A DNA stretch of 64,000 nucleotides from Lacrimispora indolis DSM 755 (GCF_000526995.1 NZ_AZUI01000001.1:496001-560000), one strand, 5' to 3'. Shown: positions 16,359-25,567, numbered from the stretch's first letter. Numbers and translations: made by a program. Notes: generated from the sequence alone by a model not told the origin.

Positions 16359-17894
16359 ATGAAGGTCATCATTGCGGAAGATGAATATTATGCAAAGAAA
16401 ATGCTCGTTAAACTTTTAACCAGCATCAATATGGATATAACCGTTTGTCTGGAAGCCGAAACAGGAAAACAGGCGGCAGATTATCTTGCCGCCGGGGACG
16501 CAGATCTTGTGATCACCGATATCCGCATGCCGGAGATGGACGGACTGTCCCTTGCAAAATATGCGGAAGAAAACTGTCCGGCAACGGATGTAATAATAGT
16601 AAGCGGCTATTCGGATTTTAATTACGCCAGGGAAGCCATGAAATATGGAGTCCGGTATTACCTTACCAAGCCGGTAAAACCGGAGGAGCTGGAAAAGGCC
16701 ATATGGGATATTACAAAGGCCAGAGAAGAGAAGAAAAGGCTGCTTGAGAAGCAGGTGGACCGGAGGCTGCTGCAGGAATCCCTCCAATATGTGAATATCT
16801 CCGGCCTTCTGGCAAACAGGGCTTTGATGGATACCTTCCGTGATTTATGCGGCGGACAGCTAAAGGAACGCTCCTATCAGATGTTCTTATTTCAGGGAAA
16901 GCAGCGCATGAGCAGGGAGGAAGCAAAAAAGCTGTCAGAATTCCTGGAAACCTCATCTGATTACGGAAATATCCAGGTCTTTTATTTCCAGCAGCCGGAC
17001 GAGATGATTGCCATGAAGTTTGACAATCAGGAGGAGCTTCCGGATCAAAGGCTTATACGCCGGTTAAAACAGGCGCTGTCTCAATGGGATGTGGAAATCA
17101 CCTGTGGAATCAGCAGAGTTTATAAAGAGGAAGAGCAGCTTGGAGACGCTTACAGGGACTGTGTCTATGCCATCAACGGAAGATTGCTTGACGAAAAGAC
17201 CAGAGTGTTTGAATACGAACCGGAGCTTACCATGGAACAGATCCTGACCCAGCAGGAGGAACTGGCTATTTACGAAAGCGTGATAAAAGGCAGCTGCCCA
17301 CAGGCAGAGTCTGCCCTCCGTCAGTTTTTTGAAAAATGTGAAAAGGCCAGTTGGAATGTATATTCCCTATACAGCGGTATCATGCAGATCTTTTCTGTTA
17401 TCAGCAGGGCCTATTGCAGCAGGGAGGCCTCTTCTGAATCAGAAGAGGTAAACCGGTATCTTTTATTTTCCTTTAAATCTGACCTTTATCAGTTCCGGAC
17501 CAGACAGGAGCTTGAGCGGTATATGTTTAAAATCCTGGAAAACACCTGCGGTTCTCAGGAGGAAAAAGGAAGCATCATTGAGGAAATCAAAAATTACGTA
17601 TCCCTTAACTTCCGGTACGAAATCTCCTTAAATGAATTGGCGGCCCACAAGTATTTTATGAATTCCAGCTATTTAAGCCGTCTGTTTAAATCAGAGACAG
17701 GGATGAATTTTTCCAAATACTTAATCAACTGCCGCATGGAACGGGCAAAGGAGCTTTTAAAGAATACGGTTTTTAAAATAAACGAAATTGCCGGTTATGT
17801 AGGCTATAATGACACCTCCTATTTTATCCACACCTTCAAACGCCTTTACCAGATGACCCCCGAGCAATATCGCGCCCAGGAAGAAAAAAGGTAA
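16359..17894 (+). CDS. YesN-type response regulator with AraC output domain
   Basis: A 511-residue response regulator. The receiver domain (1-120) has the acidic pocket EDE near residue 7, the phosphoacceptor Asp55 (ITDIRMPEMDG) and Lys104 (TKPVKP). A central region of about 280 residues of unclear fold is followed by an AraC-type double helix-turn-helix at about 410-505. An in-frame extension to 16248 overlaps the kinase gene; the ATG at 16359 is preferred because AAGGAGAG precedes it and the protein then starts MKVIIAEDE. It is the partner of the adjacent kinase and the likely activator of the downstream importer and GH13 gene. Confidence 0.95.
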   Translation: MKVIIAEDEYYAKKMLVKLLTSINMDITVCLEAETGKQAADYLAAGDADLVITDIRMPEMDGLSLAKYAEENCPATDVIIVSGYSDFNYAREAMKYGVRYYLTKPVKPEELEKAIWDITKAREEKKRLLEKQVDRRLLQESLQYVNISGLLANRALMDTFRDLCGGQLKERSYQMFLFQGKQRMSREEAKKLSEFLETSSDYGNIQVFYFQQPDEMIAMKFDNQEELPDQRLIRRLKQALSQWDVEITCGISRVYKEEEQLGDAYRDCVYAINGRLLDEKTRVFEYEPELTMEQILTQQEELAIYESVIKGSCPQAESALRQFFEKCEKASWNVYSLYSGIMQIFSVISRAYCSREASSESEEVNRYLLFSFKSDLYQFRTRQELERYMFKILENTCGSQEEKGSIIEEIKNYVSLNFRYEISLNELAAHKYFMNSSYLSRLFKSETGMNFSKYLINCRMERAKELLKNTVFKINEIAGYVGYNDTSYFIHTFKRLYQMTPEQYRAQEEKR

Positions 17895-17955
17895 AAAAAG
17901 TTTTACAAAACATCTCAGATACCTTATACAGAAGGCTGTAATTTGTTTTGTATAC

Positions 17956-17966
17956 TGGTACTACCA
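17956..17966 (+). promoter_or_regulatory. Short palindrome upstream of the importer genes
   Basis: TGGTA-C-TACCA, a perfect 5-1-5 palindrome. It begins just after a TATACT box (17951-17956) that lacks a good -35 hexamer, as expected for an activator-dependent promoter between the regulator and binding-protein genes. Confidence 0.4.
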
Positions 17967-17992
17967 AATAACAAGGAAACAGAAAGGGCGAG

Positions 17993-19279
17993 ATGATGTA
18001 TATGAAAATGAAAAGAATGTTGGCAGTTGGTTTAACCTGCTCCTTAGCAGCGGTGATGGCTGCAGGATGCAGCGAGGCAGGCAAAACCTCAGGCAAAAGT
18101 TCTGATTCCGGAGTGACACAGCTGGAATTTTTTTCTTCAAAAATGGAAAATGTATCCACCATGCAAAAGCTTGTAGACAAATTCAACTCACAAAACACCG
18201 ATGTCCAGGTTACCCTCAATTCCCCGGCAGATGCAGGAACCGTATTAAAGACCAGGATGACCAAAGATGATTTGCCGGATCTCATCGCCTATGGCGGTGA
18301 CAACACCTATACGGAGCTTACAGAGGCTGGAATCTTACTGGATTTAAGCGACCAGGAGGTTTTAAAGACCATAAACAGTTCTTACATGCAGATGGTTTAT
18401 GATATCAATGGGGATAAAGAAGAAAAGGCATACGGCATCCCATTTGCTGCCAATGCTTCCGGAATTATCTGCAATACAGATCTGTTTCAGAAAGCAGGCA
18501 TATCGGTTCCTGAAACCTGGGATGAGCTGATGGAGGCATGTGAAAAGCTGTCTGCAGCCGGAATCCAGCCCTTTGAATTAAGCTTTAAAGACAACTGGAC
18601 CATCCTTCCCTCCTGGAACTCCCTGGCACCGGCAACACAGCCTGATGGGTTTTTAGATGCAAAGAAAGAAGGAACAGCAACCTTTTTGGGCACCCACGAG
18701 GAAGTTTTGGAAAAATACAGCAAGCTGGTGGATTATGCCCAGACGGATTTTATGGGAACTTCCTATGATGACGGCAACCGCAGCTTTGCCAATGGGGAAG
18801 CCGCCATGCTGATCAACGGCGTGTGGACCGTACCGGAAATCAAGAAAACCAATGAATCCATTAATCTGGATATGTTTGCTTATCCCGCAACCAATGATAA
18901 GAGTAAAAACAAGGTTGTATCCGGCATTGACGTTATGCTTATGGTGACAAACCAGTGCAAAAACCCGGAAGCAGCCAAACGTTTTGTGGCATTTTTGCTG
19001 GAGCCGGAAAACAGCCAGCTATACATAGATGAGCAGTTTGCATTCTCTCCGGTGGAAGGCGTTGTGCAAAAGGAACCTTCCGTTGCCGGTCTGGCCAAGG
19101 ACATTGCCGATGGAAAGGTTACGGATTTTGTAGACCATTATTACCCCAACGGCTATAATCTGTCAGCAATTTTATCTGAGTTCTTTTTAAACAGGGCAAA
19201 CGGTATGGATGAAAGCGAAAATATTGCCGCAACACTGAAAAAATGCGATGAACAATACGATATCCTCAATACCCGGTAA
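17993..19279 (+). CDS. ABC sugar importer, substrate-binding lipoprotein (alpha-glucoside)
   Basis: A 428-residue family 1 solute-binding protein. The signal peptide ends in the lipobox VMAAGC with Cys26, so the protein is tethered to the outer face of the membrane. The mature part shows typical binding-protein features such as YGIPFAANASGIICNTD and the FANGEAAMLINGVW segment. Start choice is between two adjacent ATG codons (17993 or 17996) and a third at 18002. It is followed by two permeases and a GH13 enzyme, and preceded by a two-component system. The ligand is probably an alpha-glucoside oligosaccharide, from context only. Confidence 0.92.
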   Translation: MMYMKMKRMLAVGLTCSLAAVMAAGCSEAGKTSGKSSDSGVTQLEFFSSKMENVSTMQKLVDKFNSQNTDVQVTLNSPADAGTVLKTRMTKDDLPDLIAYGGDNTYTELTEAGILLDLSDQEVLKTINSSYMQMVYDINGDKEEKAYGIPFAANASGIICNTDLFQKAGISVPETWDELMEACEKLSAAGIQPFELSFKDNWTILPSWNSLAPATQPDGFLDAKKEGTATFLGTHEEVLEKYSKLVDYAQTDFMGTSYDDGNRSFANGEAAMLINGVWTVPEIKKTNESINLDMFAYPATNDKSKNKVVSGIDVMLMVTNQCKNPEAAKRFVAFLLEPENSQLYIDEQFAFSPVEGVVQKEPSVAGLAKDIADGKVTDFVDHYYPNGYNLSAILSEFFLNRANGMDESENIAATLKKCDEQYDILNTR

Positions 19280-19303
19280 ACCAGGCAAAAGGAGGATAAG
19301 ACG

Positions 19304-20182
19304 TTGAAAAAACATAGAAATAACCATATCAGCCCGGCGTTCTATCTTATGGTAGTTCCCATGGCAGTACTATTCTTTCTATTCCATACGGTCCCCTTTT
19401 TAAAGGGTATTTTTTACAGCTTTACCAACTGGAAGGGCTACGGGAGCTGGGAATTTATCGGGTTTAAAAACTTCCTGCAGTTTTTTACGGATCCTTCCAT
19501 TAAGCAGGCCTATGGCTTTACCTTTCAGTTTGCACTTTCCGCTACAGTCCTTGTCAACGTTTTAAGCCTGGCTCTGGCATGCGGGCTCAATGGAAAAATT
19601 CTGGGTAAGAATCTTTTAAAGGCACTCTATTTCCTGCCGTATATGCTGGGAACCTTAATCATTGGCTTTGTATTTAACTTTATCTTCGGCAATATCCTTC
19701 CAGGGTTTGGGAAAATGGCAGGAATCCCCGGCTTAAGCGTAAATATCCTTGGAACCGGCAAAGCATGGCTGGGTGTTTTATTTGTTACTGTCTGGCAGGC
19801 CATGGCCTTTAACACCATGATATATCTCTCCGGCCTTCAGACAGTGGATAAGGATATTTATGACGCAGCATCCGTAGACGGTGCCGTTGGCCTCCAGCGG
19901 TTTGTTTGGATCACTTTCCCATTGATCGCCCCCTTCTTTACCATAAATATGGTATTAAGCGTCAAAAGCTTTCTCATGGCCTTTGACCAGATCATGGCAA
20001 TGACAGGGGGAGGGCCAGGAACCGCAACCACTACGATTTCCATGCTGATCTATAAGAGGGGATTTGACGGCGGACAGTTTGCCTACCAGTCAGCCAATGC
20101 TGTTATTTTATTTCTGGTTGTGGCGGCGATTTCCGTACTCCAGCTGAAGATATTGGAAAAAAGGGAGGCGAAAATAAACTGA
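19304..20182 (+). CDS. ABC sugar importer permease, MalF type
   Basis: A 292-residue membrane permease with about six helices. The EAA-type loop that docks the ATPase reads DAASVDGAVGLQRFVWITFP near residues 186-205. The start is TTG at 19304, supported by AAAGGAGG 8 nt upstream; no ATG fits as well. It lies 24 nt after the binding-protein gene, and its stop overlaps the next start by one base. No ATPase gene is present, so a shared MsmX/MsiK-like ATPase encoded elsewhere is expected. Confidence 0.94.
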   Translation: MKKHRNNHISPAFYLMVVPMAVLFFLFHTVPFLKGIFYSFTNWKGYGSWEFIGFKNFLQFFTDPSIKQAYGFTFQFALSATVLVNVLSLALACGLNGKILGKNLLKALYFLPYMLGTLIIGFVFNFIFGNILPGFGKMAGIPGLSVNILGTGKAWLGVLFVTVWQAMAFNTMIYLSGLQTVDKDIYDAASVDGAVGLQRFVWITFPLIAPFFTINMVLSVKSFLMAFDQIMAMTGGGPGTATTTISMLIYKRGFDGGQFAYQSANAVILFLVVAAISVLQLKILEKREAKIN

Positions 20183-21012
20183 TGACAGGAAAAGAAAAGA
20201 TCAATTGGCCCCTGACAGTCCTTTTGGCCGCAATCGCTGTTTTAGTTATCCTGGGCCCCCTTTATATTACTGTTGTGATTGCCTTGAAATCACCGTCAGA
20301 TATGGAACATATACTGGCGCTTCCGTCTTCCCTTCACTTTGAGAATTTTTCAAAGGCATGGGAGCTGACCGATTATCCAAGGAAATTCCTCAATACATTT
20401 TTTATCACAGACATTAATCTGGTGTTTACCATCCTGACCAATTCCATGGCAGCCTATGCCATTATACGAAACAAGGATAAAAGCAGGTTTTTCAATCTCA
20501 TGTATTATTATTTTATCAGCGCCATGTTTATCCCTTTTAATGTGATTATGCTTCCCCTGGTCAAACAGGCCTCCTCTTTTCATTTGGATAACATTTACGG
20601 CATCACACTGATTTATATTATTTTCGGACTTCCCATGAATACATTTCTTTATTCAGGGTACATCAAATCCCTGCCCCATGCATTGGAGGAGGCGGCAAGG
20701 ATTGACGGGGCAAATACGTTCCAGACCTTTTGGCGGATTATATTTCCCCTGCTTAAGCCAATGAGCGCTACAGTGGCGATCCTGTCCTTTATGTGGACCT
20801 GGAATGATTTTCTCATGCCCCTGGTTTTGCTGAGCGATGCCAGCCAGCAGACCCTGCAGCTTGCCCAGTATGTGTTTAAAGGCCAGTTCTCCACCCAGTA
20901 TAATCTTGCCTTTGCCTCGTATTTAATGGTTCTGCTGCCAATTTTAGCGGTATATGTTTTTTGTCAGAAATGGATCATCGCAGGAGTGACCAGCGGTTCT
21001 GTAAAAGCTTGA
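20182..21012 (+). CDS. ABC sugar importer permease, MalG type
   Basis: A 276-residue permease with about six membrane helices. The EAA loop is EEAARIDGANTFQTFWRIIFP near residues 171-191 (the typical MalG form), followed by P and a helix. The ATG overlaps the TGA of the MalF-type gene by one base. It is the second membrane subunit of the importer encoded here and is followed after 16 nt by a GH13 enzyme. Confidence 0.94.
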   Translation: MTGKEKINWPLTVLLAAIAVLVILGPLYITVVIALKSPSDMEHILALPSSLHFENFSKAWELTDYPRKFLNTFFITDINLVFTILTNSMAAYAIIRNKDKSRFFNLMYYYFISAMFIPFNVIMLPLVKQASSFHLDNIYGITLIYIIFGLPMNTFLYSGYIKSLPHALEEAARIDGANTFQTFWRIIFPLLKPMSATVAILSFMWTWNDFLMPLVLLSDASQQTLQLAQYVFKGQFSTQYNLAFASYLMVLLPILAVYVFCQKWIIAGVTSGSVKA

Positions 21013-21028
21013 CGGAAGGAAAAAGAAA

Positions 21029-22651
21029 ATGGACAGAAAATGGTGGAAACAAGCAGTCATATATCAGATTTATCCCAAAAGCTTTCAGGACAGCAACGGT
21101 GACGGGATCGGAGACCTTCAGGGGATTATTTCCAGGCTTGATTATCTGGAAAAGCTGGGGGCAGATGCTCTCTGGCTTTCCCCCGTATATTGTTCCCCTC
21201 AGGATGACAATGGGTATGATATATCCGATTATCAGGATATTGATCCCATGTTCGGAAACCTGGAAGACATGGAGGAACTGATTGAAAAAGCAGGCAAACG
21301 GGGAATCCGCATCATCATGGATCTTGTTTTAAATCATACTTCCGATGAACATCCATGGTTTAAAGAAGCGATAAAAAGCAAGGAAAACCCTTATCATGAT
21401 TATTATGTGTGGAGGGATGGGGTGGAAGGAATCGTTCCAAATGGATTAAGGGCTGCTTTTGGTGGCCCTGCCTGGCAGTGGGTTCCGGAACTGGGACAAT
21501 ACTATTTCCATCAGTTTTCAGTGAAGCAGCCGGACCTTAACTGGGAAAACCCAAAGGTGCGCCGGGAAATCCGGGATATGATCCTTTGGTGGATGGAGAA
21601 AGGGGCAGGCGGATTCCGGCTGGATGTCATCGACTGTGTGGCAAAGGATCCGGACCGGCTGATCACGGCGGATGGGCCAATGCTCCATGACTTTATACAG
21701 GAGTTAAGCAGAGAAACCTTTCAGAAAGGGGATCTTGTCACAGTAGGTGAAGCATGGAGTGCAAATCCGGAAAATGCCCTGCTTTACAGCAGCCCGGATG
21801 GAAGGGAGCTTTCCATGGTATTCCAGTTTGAGCACATCTGCCTTGACCAGAAAAGAGGCGGTGAAAAATGGGACTTAGCTCCTCTCCCATTCCTGGAATT
21901 AAAACGTGTCTTATCCACCTGGCAGGAAGCACTTTTCTGCAAGGGCTGGAACAGCCTGTTCTGGAACAACCATGATCTGCCGAGAATTGTATCCCGATGG
22001 GGAAATGACAAGGAATACCGGGTGGAATCGGCCAAGATGCTTGCAATACTCCTTCACGGAATGCAAGGCACCCCTTATATCTATCAGGGTGAAGAACTTG
22101 GAATGACCAATGTAAGGTATGACATGGAAGACTACCGGGATATAGAGATTTTAAATATGTACCGGGAAAGAATTGGGGCAGGATACAAAGAAGAGGATAT
22201 TATGGAGTCTGTCTATGCAAAAGGCAGGGACAACGCCAGAACGCCCATGCAGTGGACAAAAGGCAGGGAAGCTGGATTTACGGAGGGTTCTCCCTGGATC
22301 AAGGTGAATCCAAACTATAAGGAAATTAATGCAGAGGCTGCACTTGCAGATGAAACTTCTGTTTTTTACCTTTACCAGAAGCTGATTGAGCTAAGGAAAA
22401 CCTATGATGTATTCGCAGACGGAAAATACCGGCTCCTGCTGCCGGAGGATCCTGACATCTTTGCCTATACCCGCACACGGAAAGAAACAGTCTTGCTTGT
22501 CATTTGCAACTTTTATGGCAATACGGTGCGGCTGCAGCTTCCTGAAGAATTTGACCGTGAGAAAAAGCTGCTGGCCAGTTCTTATAGGGATGAAGGCCCG
22601 GCAGATGTGCTTAAGCCATATGAAGCCAGGATGTATCTGATCCGGCCATAG
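21029..22651 (+). CDS. GH13 alpha-glucosidase, Val200 type (oligo-1,6-glucosidase-like)
   Basis: A 540-residue cytoplasmic GH13_31-type enzyme. Catalytic residues: nucleophile Asp199 (GFRLDV), acid/base Glu241 (TVGEAW) and Asp316 (NNHDLPR). The residue after the nucleophile is Val200, which in studied homologues goes with alpha-1,6 specificity (isomaltose, panose). It would complement the Ala200-type enzyme in the divergent arm. The ATG has GGAAGG upstream. It is the last gene of the two-component/importer operon and ends at a bidirectional terminator. Confidence 0.93.
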   Translation: MDRKWWKQAVIYQIYPKSFQDSNGDGIGDLQGIISRLDYLEKLGADALWLSPVYCSPQDDNGYDISDYQDIDPMFGNLEDMEELIEKAGKRGIRIIMDLVLNHTSDEHPWFKEAIKSKENPYHDYYVWRDGVEGIVPNGLRAAFGGPAWQWVPELGQYYFHQFSVKQPDLNWENPKVRREIRDMILWWMEKGAGGFRLDVIDCVAKDPDRLITADGPMLHDFIQELSRETFQKGDLVTVGEAWSANPENALLYSSPDGRELSMVFQFEHICLDQKRGGEKWDLAPLPFLELKRVLSTWQEALFCKGWNSLFWNNHDLPRIVSRWGNDKEYRVESAKMLAILLHGMQGTPYIYQGEELGMTNVRYDMEDYRDIEILNMYRERIGAGYKEEDIMESVYAKGRDNARTPMQWTKGREAGFTEGSPWIKVNPNYKEINAEAALADETSVFYLYQKLIELRKTYDVFADGKYRLLLPEDPDIFAYTRTRKETVLLVICNFYGNTVRLQLPEEFDREKKLLASSYRDEGPADVLKPYEARMYLIRP

Positions 22652-22715
22652 GAAAATAAAGAGATAGAGCAATTTCCCCATTTTTCTGCAGCTCTGCCAG
22701 GGGAACAGAAGAGAA

Positions 22716-22754
22716 AAAGACAGGCTGTTAAGTACTTCCTTTCAGCCTGTCTTT
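22716..22754. terminator. Bidirectional terminator between GH13 and aspartokinase genes
   Basis: Perfect 12-bp stem AAAGACAGGCTG (22716-22727) / CAGCCTGTCTTT (22743-22754) between two convergent genes, with A/T-rich flanks on both sides. Confidence 0.88.
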
Positions 22755-22759
22755 CTGTC

Positions 22760-24079
22760 TTAAACCTCGGTGGTAATAAATATATCATAAATCGCCTTAA
22801 TGGCTTCTTCAAAGTCTGCGTTTTTCACACCAATGATGATATTAAGCTCACTGGAGCCCTGGTCGATCATCTTCACGTTTACCCTGGCATGGGCAAGGGC
22901 AGAAAAGATTCTTCCGGCAGTCCCTCTGGTGGCCTTCATGCCCCGGCCCACCACTGCAACCAACGCAAGGTCTGATTCCATCTCAAGGAAATCAGGCTCT
23001 ACCGCCCTGTGGATCCCTGCTATAACGGACTGCTCATACTCTTCAAACTCCGACTGATGGACAAATACGGTCATGGTATCGATTCCTGACGGCATATGCT
23101 CAAAGGAAATGCCGAACTTTTCAAATACCTCCAGAACCTTTCTCCCAAAGCCAACCTCAGCGTTCATCATGGCTTTTTCAATGTTAATGGAGCAAAAACC
23201 TCTTTTTCCTGCAATTCCCGTAATGGTGTAATGGGGTTTCCTGCAGGTGCTCTCCACGATCAGGGTCCCTTTATCATCAGGCTTATTGGTGTTCCTGATA
23301 TTGATGGGTATCCCTTCTTTTCTCACCGGAAATATGGCATCTTCATGAAGGACGCTGGCTCCCATATAAGCGAGCTCTCTTAACTCCCGGTATGTAATGG
23401 TCTCAATGACCTCAGGGTTCTTGATGATCCTGGGATCAGCCACCAGGAAGCCGGAAACATCCGTCCAGTTTTCATACATATCCGCATGGATAGCCTTTGC
23501 AACAATAGAACCTGTCACATCAGAGCCGCCTCTGGAAAAGGTCTTAATGGTCCCGTCCTGCTTTGATCCGTAAAAGCCCGGGATTACCGCCCGTTCCACA
23601 TGCTCCAGCCGCTCACTAAGCTCCTTGTTGGTAAGCTCCGCATTAAATGTTCCGTCTGCATCAAAGAAGATCGCTTCAGCCGCATCAATGAATTCGTAGC
23701 CTAAATACTCTGCCATCACCAGTCCGTTTAAGTACTCTCCTCTGGAAGCCGCATAATCTCGGCCCGCTTTTTTAAGGAAATTTTCTTCAATGGTCTCAAA
23801 CTCATGATCCAGATTTAAGTTTAAGTCAAGACCATCGATGATCTCCACATAACGTTCCTTGATTTTTTCCAGAATCTTTTTATAGCTTTTTCCATCTGCT
23901 GCCGCATCATAGCACTGGTATAACAGATCCGTAACCTTTTCATCCTTATCATTCCGTTTGCCGGGTGCAGACGGCACTACAAACCGTCTGCTCTTATCCC
24001 CGCGGATGATGTCGCCAACTTTTTTAAATTGCTTTGCGCTGGCTAAAGAGCTTCCTCCGAATTTCACAACTTTTTTCAT
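22760..24079 (-). CDS. lysC: Aspartate kinase
   Basis: A 439-residue aspartokinase, catalysing the first step from aspartate to lysine, methionine and threonine. The N-terminal KFGGSSLA motif is at residues 6-13, the kinase domain runs to about 290, and two ACT regulatory domains follow (with the typical GxxGxGMKATRGTAGRIFSAL near 375). Length and layout fit the class of single-chain enzymes with no small-subunit internal start. It has its own promoter at 24126-24154 and no lysine riboswitch is visible, so control is more likely allosteric. A shared terminator follows the stop. Confidence 0.95.
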   Translation of the reverse strand: MKKVVKFGGSSLASAKQFKKVGDIIRGDKSRRFVVPSAPGKRNDKDEKVTDLLYQCYDAAADGKSYKKILEKIKERYVEIIDGLDLNLNLDHEFETIEENFLKKAGRDYAASRGEYLNGLVMAEYLGYEFIDAAEAIFFDADGTFNAELTNKELSERLEHVERAVIPGFYGSKQDGTIKTFSRGGSDVTGSIVAKAIHADMYENWTDVSGFLVADPRIIKNPEVIETITYRELRELAYMGASVLHEDAIFPVRKEGIPINIRNTNKPDDKGTLIVESTCRKPHYTITGIAGKRGFCSINIEKAMMNAEVGFGRKVLEVFEKFGISFEHMPSGIDTMTVFVHQSEFEEYEQSVIAGIHRAVEPDFLEMESDLALVAVVGRGMKATRGTAGRIFSALAHARVNVKMIDQGSSELNIIIGVKNADFEEAIKAIYDIFITTEV

Positions 24080-24125
24080 AGCGCTTTTCTCCTCTGATAC
24101 AGGTTATTATACATATTTAACGGAA

Positions 24126-24154
24126 ATAATATCCTAATTGCCACCCGCTGTCAA
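24126..24154 (-). promoter_or_regulatory. Promoter of the aspartokinase gene
   Basis: Minus strand: consensus TTGACA (24154-24149), a 17-nt spacer, TATTAT (24131-24126). This is one of the best vegetative promoters in the window. Confidence 0.8.
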
Positions 24155-24200
24155 GTATTTTTCGCGGTTCGTGTATATTTTTCCATTTTTATGCATAAAA

Positions 24201-24782
24201 TTACGCTTCCATTTCCTGGTTTATTTTATCCTCGCAGGAGCGCATGGCCAGAATGGTCTTTTCAAACAGCTCATCAAGCGTCCACCCCAGATTCTCTGCT
24301 CCTGTTGCGATCACATCTCTGGAACAGCCTGCCGCAAACCGCTTGTCCTTATATTTTTTCTTTAAGCTGGATACTTCCAGATCCATGACACTTTTTGAAG
24401 GGCGCATCCTGGCTGCCGCTCCGATAAGACCGGTCAGTTCATCCGCCGCAAACATGATCTTTTCCATCACATGCTCCGGCTTTACATCGGAACAGATGCC
24501 GTAGCCATGGCTGCATATGGCGTGGACCAGCTCTTCCTCCGCCTTAATCTCAGAAAGAAGCTCCGGTGCTTTCTTGCAGTGCTCCTCCGGGTACTGCTCA
24601 AAATCCACATCATGAAGAAGGCCTGCGATTCCCCAGAATTCTTCCTCTGACCCAAATCCCATTTCTCCTGCGTACCAGCGCATTACCCCTTCCACCGTCA
24701 GTCCGTGAAGTAAGTGAAACGGCTCCTTATTATATTTCATAAGTAATTCCAGTGCCTGTTGTCTTGTAATTGCTGTTTTCAT
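24201..24782 (-). CDS. HD-domain (HDIG-type) phosphohydrolase-like protein
   Basis: A 193-residue HD superfamily protein. The metal-binding motif is His57-Asp58 (LLHDVDFEQYPEEH), with an upstream His26 and a later CSHGYG motif near residue 92 as probable ligands. It resembles the single-domain HDIG hydrolases of unknown substrate in Clostridia, possibly nucleotide phosphohydrolases. It follows a DUF523 gene by 50 nt on the same strand and precedes aspartokinase, which has its own promoter. The ATG has AGAGGAGG upstream. The family is clear; the function is not. Confidence 0.85.
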   Translation of the reverse strand: MKTAITRQQALELLMKYNKEPFHLLHGLTVEGVMRWYAGEMGFGSEEEFWGIAGLLHDVDFEQYPEEHCKKAPELLSEIKAEEELVHAICSHGYGICSDVKPEHVMEKIMFAADELTGLIGAAARMRPSKSVMDLEVSSLKKKYKDKRFAAGCSRDVIATGAENLGWTLDELFEKTILAMRSCEDKINQEMEA

Positions 24783-24832
24783 AGTGCCTCCTCTTTCTTT
24801 TATATTTATAAATGTTAAGCCTTTCGGTTCCT

Positions 24833-25300
24833 TTAAAAGGACCCTATGCTGGTTTCTCCTGATACAAGGATTCCGTTTTCCTCCAAAAGCCTTGCGGTCA
24901 CACCGCTTCCCAAAACCTTTGTCCCTGAAAACGTCCCGTCATAAATATACCCATGGCCGCAGGATGGGCTCCGTTCCTTTAAAACAGCCCGCTTGCAGCC
25001 GTAAAGCCTGGCCAGCTTAAGTGTCTCTTTTGCTCCCTTTACAAAGCAGTCCGTCACATCTTTTCCTGACCGGTCCACCACACGGATCCCATGTGGGTTC
25101 CCTGTCTCACCGCCGCCAATCTGCTCCGCAGGCTCCCTGGGCGTTTCCAGGCCCCCAAGCTGCTCCGGGCAGACCGGTATGAAGTTGTATTTCTCCATAA
25201 GGGCGATCAAATCCTCCCGCTTGCCGTTTCCGCCGTCATAGCGGCAGTTGACTCCCAGCAGACAGGCGCTCACCAGAATGTTTTCTTTTTCCCCGCTCAT
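24833..25300 (-). CDS. DUF523 protein
   Basis: A 155-residue DUF523 protein, with SACLLGVNCRYDGG near residue 9, the VCPEQLGGL segment, and a C-terminal RSPSCGHGYIYDG motif carrying conserved Cys. The family function is unknown; the conserved cysteines suggest a metal or redox site. The frame stays open 39 codons upstream, but the ATG at 25300 is chosen because AAAGGAGG lies just upstream and the family begins there. A promoter and, right behind it, a strong terminator-like hairpin lie upstream, suggesting attenuation. The HD gene follows. Confidence 0.88.
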   Translation of the reverse strand: MSGEKENILVSACLLGVNCRYDGGNGKREDLIALMEKYNFIPVCPEQLGGLETPREPAEQIGGGETGNPHGIRVVDRSGKDVTDCFVKGAKETLKLARLYGCKRAVLKERSPSCGHGYIYDGTFSGTKVLGSGVTARLLEENGILVSGETSIGSF

Positions 25301-25380
25301 CTTCCGCCTCCTTTTGCAGTTTCTTACCATTAAAAATTCACGTTTCTTTCTCTGGTATAAAATATTCCACACCTTTTGTG

Positions 25381-25417
25381 TAAAAAAACATCCTCCAGGC
25401 AAAAGCCCAGAGGACAT
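25381..25417 (-). terminator. Orphan terminator / attenuator in the DUF523 leader
   Basis: On the minus strand TCCTCTGGGC-TTTT-GCCTGGAGGA forms a 10-bp stem with two G-U pairs, followed by TGTTTTTTT. It lies about 20 nt downstream of the predicted start point of the promoter at 25437-25464, and no minus-strand gene lies upstream for it to terminate. It could release a ~50-nt RNA or attenuate DUF523-HD expression. Confidence 0.75.
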
Positions 25418-25436
25418 CGTATCTTAGTCTTTTTTC

Positions 25437-25464
25437 ATTATACCATATGCAACAAAATTTGCAA
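25437..25464 (-). promoter_or_regulatory. Promoter upstream of DUF523
   Basis: Minus strand: TTGCAA (25464-25459), a 16-nt spacer, TATAAT (25442-25437) with an extended -10 TGG. Confidence 0.7.
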
Positions 25465-25527
25465 TATTTTTAAAGTTTAAAATATTTTTCCAGCATATAA
25501 AAAGCCGGTTCGAAAACACTAATAACC

Positions 25528-25567
25528 ACCTTGAATTTCAAGGTCCACTTATAGATATTTTCTATAA
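25528..25567. promoter_or_regulatory. Two adjacent palindromes in the DUF523/xanthine dehydrogenase intergenic region
   Basis: ACCTTGAA-T-TTCAAGGT (25528-25544) and TTATAGA-TATTT-TCTATAA (25549-25567) are both perfect inverted repeats 4 nt apart. The 512-nt gap between DUF523 and the dehydrogenase (25301-25813) has no gene. It holds these palindromes, the DUF523 promoter and attenuator, and the promoter of the dehydrogenase; otherwise it is A/T-rich with no recognised riboswitch. Confidence 0.55.

Noticed and set aside
24080..24200. Possible lysine riboswitch upstream of aspartokinase
   Set aside because: Only about 120 nt separate it from the HD gene, the start lies just after a consensus promoter, and no multi-stem L-box structure was visible.
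25301..25417. N-terminal extension of DUF523 through the hairpin
   Set aside because: The open frame continues upstream, but the ribosome binding site and family start favour 25300; the extension runs through the terminator stem.
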